From: Breviolum minutum Mf 1.05b.01
Taxonomy: Eukaryota; Sar; Dinophyceae; Suessiales; Symbiodiniaceae
NCBI GenBank assembly: GCA_000507305.1
Contig: DF239830.1
Span: forward strand, 75,956-139,955
Length of the DNA stretch: 64,000 bases
Direction: 5' to 3'
Shown: positions 60,476 through 64,000 of the stretch, in pieces
Layout: every line of letters begins with the position of its first letter
Position numbering within the stretch: position 1 is the stretch's first letter
Notes under the pieces: generated by a model
Databases searched by the model: none
What the model was told of the DNA's origin: nothing
The model's input: only the letters and a program-made list of their open reading frames with translations
Position numbers and translations under genes: made by a program

Positions 60476-62165
60476 GCCATTGTACATGTTGTTGTCATAA
60501 TTGCTGAAGATCGCCTAAAAATCGCAGGTAACAGCACTGCTACGTCAGAACGCCCTGTTTTCAGCACATAAAGCAACGTAACTCTCAAAAGGATGCAATA
60601 AAGAACAGCCTCTTATCAGCAAAAGTTTCAGGTACCTAAAATGGAGGTACTGAACCTTATAAGGGTATTTTGGGAGTGGGTTTTCCCTTACATAAGCCTT
60701 ACATACAGCTTATATAGGTTTCGGTTTAGGTAATTACCTGAAATGTTTGGTGATCTTACCTTTGAGTACTTTAATCAGTATCCAAAAGTGATGCCCCTTT
60801 TTTTTCCCCAAGCTTTTGTCAACTCAGGGATCCTGACCTGGGCCTCAGCCAAAGAGCCCAAGGTTACAAAGGCGAAACCTCGAAACCTCGGTGGGTTTTG
60901 GGTGGTGAAGGTTTTGGTGCTTGGTGGTGGTTGAACTAACCAACCCCCTTTGAAAATGGGGGAATCTTCCCCAGGTTTTCAGGGGTGAAAATATAAATAA
61001 TAATAAAAAGATGTGAAACCATCACCCTGTGGTGTTTTAATGGATTTTTGGGGGGTCTGGTTCTGGCGTTATGAAAGGAATGAAGCTGATTGAAATGCGG
61101 AGTTTTTTTTAGCAGGTTGGTGGTGGGCTATATTATGCTATCCTTGTATCCTTGAAAAACCTGAATTACTTATTAAAGGAAAAGAAAACATGGGAACTCC
61201 AAAAGACTGAACTTATTTGAATGAGAAAACCCAGTCAGTGATTGATATAGCTGCCATCCTTCATCTTCACTTAGCTTTGATGGAACCTACACTTTCCTTC
61301 CCCACAGCTTCCCACGACATACCGTGCGGCCCCTCAATTTGAGTCGCGAGTGTGAAAATGAGTTTTCCATTCAGCAATCCAACGATTTACAAATTTGCGT
61401 TGAGCATTGGCCATCCAGGCACCATGTCATGTTTGACTTGACCTTGGGAACATATCTTACGGACCCATCAAAGATCCACACGTCAAGGTGGTTGGGTCGT
61501 ACTTCATGTCCACTTTCTGCACCTCATGGCTCATCACTAAGGTGAGATCTGCACTCGAAACACCACATGGAAAAGCTGTAAAACTGAGTTGCACACGGTA
61601 CCCCACTGGGAGAAGTGTTGATAAATGGACTCCTGAGCACAAGCCATGAGGCATCATGGAAAATGTACATTCCAACCTATGACAAGGTAAAGTCTAGGAC
61701 ACATTTCTTCTTCTTCTTCGAATGGCTGAAATCTGGCTCACCAGGTGATTTAGTTTACTGGCCTCTTTACAGGGTTATTTTAACTTCCCAGGTGCCAAAT
61801 TTTCAGTCATCATCAGTTTCAATACCTGATCAAGTTTCATTCAAAAACATTGGTTACATATCACATCACTTATTAATATGCTAATATACATACCCATATA
61901 TATATATACATAGATATATTCATATATCTTATAGTCTCATATATATATATACATAGATATATACGTATATACGATATATATATATAATATATATATATAT
62001 GTGTAGCATAATACAAATCATATATTCTCACGTATATCTATATATATATAAACAAAGAAGTCATTGGAAAACCATTTCCCAACCCCAGAAGAGTCGACGC
62101 ACCGGTCGCATTTTTCTCCCCCCACCTCCGTCGCATCCCTCGGAAGGCCACCAACAAAGATCACC
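60476..62165 (-). CDS. hnRNP A/Musashi-type RRM split over five exons
   Basis: Exon 62165-62126: VIFVGGLPRDATE (RNP2). Exon 61632-61597: ESIYQHFSQWGT (helix 1). Exon 61522-61482: VQKVDMKYDPTTL (strand 2). Exon 60886-60838: FRGFAFVTLGSLAEAQ (RNP1 and start of helix 2). Exon 60514-about 60476: AIFSNYDNNMYNG. The exon lengths (40, 36, 41, 49 nt) and phases fit exactly, and all four introns between them open with GT. The canonical RNP2 and RNP1 with aromatic residues indicate single-stranded RNA binding. Upstream exons probably include those near 62.3 and 62.8 kb. Confidence 0.85.
60918..61030 (+). repeat. Dispersed repeat family C, copy 4
   Basis: TTGGTGGTGGTTGAACTAACC, then GGGGGAATCTTCCCC, AGGGGTGAAAATATAA and ACCATCACC, the same order of blocks as at 46310. 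In an intron of the RRM gene. Confidence 0.45.
61300..61420 (-). CDS. Weak candidate exon inside an RRM intron
   Basis: The minus frame reads MANAQRKFVNRWIAEWKTHF, then HTRDSN. The RRM reads straight from 61482 to 60886 without it, so it is probably not used, or belongs to an alternative form. Confidence 0.2.
61880..62050. repeat. TA-rich tract
   Basis: Long stretches of ATAT and TATA with a few interruptions, in the intron between RRM exons 1 and 2. Confidence 0.9.
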
Positions 62166-62289
62166 CTGGCCAGCGGGAAACATCTGCCATGTGCCATAAT
62201 CTGGAGGTAGGGAATGGGTAGGGAAGAAATCTTGGCAAAAAAAAACAAAAAAATCATTTTGAAAGTCTTGGCTTTTTGGGGTTGGAGGT

Positions 62290-62880
62290 AGTTGAACAAT
62301 ACTTTAAAAGTCTAACGTTGGCGAGTGGAGCACCTATTGAGACATCTGTCATCCCTTCTTCTGGTGCAACTACACCTCCATGTCTTTCACAAATTTTTTG
62401 GGGATGTAGATAAATATGCCTCATTTTGGAGGTGTTTTTGTGGATTCCCATCTCTAACAAACGCCAAGTTGTTGAGATAATTTCGATTTCGTGAAGCTGT
62501 TGGACACGACCAGGCTATGGACTAAATATCCAGCTGCCCTTGGGGAGAACACATCAAAACATATTATTGTCATTATCCTCTTCCGGATCTTTTTTGGCCT
62601 TTGACATGAGTTAAAGTGGAAAAATCATAGTGTTATTATACATTCATATAAGTTATATACGTATATACTTCTATTAGAGTTATCTATCTCAAATAGGGCC
62701 TCATTGTTATCTCTTTTAGATAATTTTTTTCGGTCCATGACTTTTAAGACGTGTCCATTGGCGAAGCCACCGGATCCAAGACATGACCAAGGCCACTCTG
62801 AATCTGCCGTGGGATTGCCGGAACCTGGCGGAGACCGAGACCCCGGACACCCGGTGATGTCCCAGCCGAAACTGGTTTTC
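62290..62880 (-). CDS. Candidate N-terminal exons of the RRM gene
   Basis: Near 62880-62735 the frame reads GWDITGCPGSRSPPGSGNPT, ADSEWPWSCLGSGGFANGHV and LK. Near 62385-62290 it reads ERHGGVVAPEEGMTDVSIGA, then PLANVRLLKYC. Both are coding-like. Their place upstream of RNP2 suggests, but does not prove, that they start the same protein. Confidence 0.4.
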
Positions 62881-63059
62881 CCCTACGACAAAAGGCTACC
62901 ACTTAAACTGGCAAATCACAATATATTATGATTATATGATGTTATAAATTCTAATCATGTTGACATGGAAAAACTCTGCAACTGACGAAAAAAAAAACAT
63001 GTTTTTTTTGGGGGGGTTTGGTTCTTTTTTGCATACTCTTTCTCCAACAGGTATGCTTC

Positions 63060-63180
63060 AGCAGCCAACAAAATACCCCACCTTTCTGGCCATATTGAGG
63101 ACCCGTAGGTCCTTTGCTGCCACCCTTTGGCCCTGGCTTCTCTTCGGCTCAACATTTTCATCCCAACAAAAAGACATAGA
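63060..63180 (-). CDS. Candidate exon, unrecognised
   Basis: The minus frame reads VEPKRSQGQRVAAKDLRVLN, then MARK, ending at AGAAAG|GTGGGG. A second frame over the same bases is also open. Confidence 0.3.
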
Positions 63181-63359
63181 AAAAATCATGCCTTGTGACC
63201 TAAAGGGCGGTGATTCATTCAACATCTTTCAAGTTCCAATGTGTTCATGTTACGCGATGACCCATGAAATCTTGAAAAATATCTTGACATTTGCAGATGT
63301 CAAAAAAAAAAGCGCTTCAAACGTATCAAACTTTGGCTCACAATCTCTTTGAGCTCCCG

Positions 63360-63870
63360 TGTGCTCAAAAAGGATCCTGTTTCAAGAAACTGATGCTCAG
63401 CAAGCCTCCTTTTCCACCCTTCATCATCGCGGCCATGGCTGACATCATCATTGCCATCTGTCACATCCAAGCATTGAAAAAAAAAAACGTGGCATTACTT
63501 GGAAAATGTCACCTAGGAACAAGAAAAACCCAACAGAACGACAGAATGTATTTACATGCATTTTCTATATATTCCCACCCGCCTTGCCGAACTCCTTTCC
63601 CTTTCCCCTCAAATATTTTGCTCAAGTCACTTCTGGAACATCTAGGATGCATAGCTGAATTATGGCTGCATTTATAAGGAGCTGAGATGGTAACTTGCTG
63701 GGTGCCATCCAGCTGAAGTCATCATAGCCACCACCCCAGCTACCCTTGGCAGGTGCTGAACTCCTGCAGCGGTGGAAGACTGGAAAAGGTTAGCTGGCAA
63801 GAAAACACCCTCACAGCTGGCCTGTCTCTTGCTGGTTTGCAGTCGATCTGCTTGCCGTGCATCTTCATCA
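63360..63870 (-). CDS. Two candidate exons at the right edge
   Basis: Near 63870-63690 the frame reads DDEDARQADRLQTSKRQASC, then EGVFLPANLFQSSTAAGVQ. Near 63470-63370 it reads DVTDGNDDVSHGRDDEGWKR, then RLAEHQFLETGS. Coding-like; unnamed. Confidence 0.3.
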
Positions 63871-63945
63871 TCTCTCTGTTTTCCAAGATCTTAGTATGTG
63901 CGCATCAAATTAAAATTCTACAAAGCTCAAAAAAATGGCACAAAC

Positions 63946-64000
63946 ATATATATATATATATATATATGCAGTACAAATATATGTATATATATATATATCA
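63946..64000. repeat. (TA)n tract at the right edge
   Basis: TA repeats with one interruption run almost to the end of the window. Confidence 0.9.

Overview
The window looks like nuclear DNA of a dinoflagellate, probably of the Symbiodiniaceae; that is an inference from gene structure, not from a marker gene. Every gene I can recognise lies on the minus strand, as in the long one-directional gene arrays of dinoflagellates. The genes are cut into many small exons. Introns end in AG and the next exon nearly always begins with G. Intron starts are mixed: of 26 junctions I could fix by reading frame plus a known or coherent protein, 15 start with GT, 6 with GC and 5 with GA.

Layout, given left to right although transcription runs right to left. 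0.3-7.0 kb: a DEAH-box RNA helicase (TDRD9/spindle-E-like motor) ending in two C2H2 zinc fingers. 7.5-10.2 kb: one ubiquitin unit split over six exons plus one nucleotide of a seventh, fused in frame to a C-terminal extension I do not recognise. 10.3-31 kb: many small minus-strand exons of unrecognised genes; five of them share a YT[VC][DN]G motif, and one gene probably starts at 30,946. 31.1-37 kb: an unnamed gene with charged exons and a clear last exon ending at 31,117, and a purine-rich block inside its span. 37.5-42.3 kb: a secreted or membrane protein with DOMON and cytochrome b561 domains. 42.6-47.4 kb: an acidic, alanine/glutamate-rich coiled-coil protein built from exons as short as 24 nt. 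47.8-56.4 kb: further unnamed exons, interrupted by a decayed Penelope-like reverse transcriptase lying between two copies of a 350-bp direct repeat. 57.6-62.9 kb: an RNA-binding protein with one hnRNP A/Musashi-type RRM and one hnRNP F/H-type RRM, each split over several tiny exons.

The rest is intron and spacer. It holds microsatellites (CAA, GAT, CAT/CAG, GA, TA and a hexanucleotide tract), two families of about 110-bp foldback (MITE-like) elements, a third short dispersed repeat, and a 413-base assembly gap at 25,241-25,653. Helicase and RRM proteins suggest RNA handling, but neighbours in dinoflagellate arrays need not share a pathway, so I infer no joint function. No tRNA, rRNA, CRISPR array, operon or bacterial-type signal was seen. 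Exon ends marked 'about' are approximate, and unnamed exons rest on coding-like composition and splice-like borders only.
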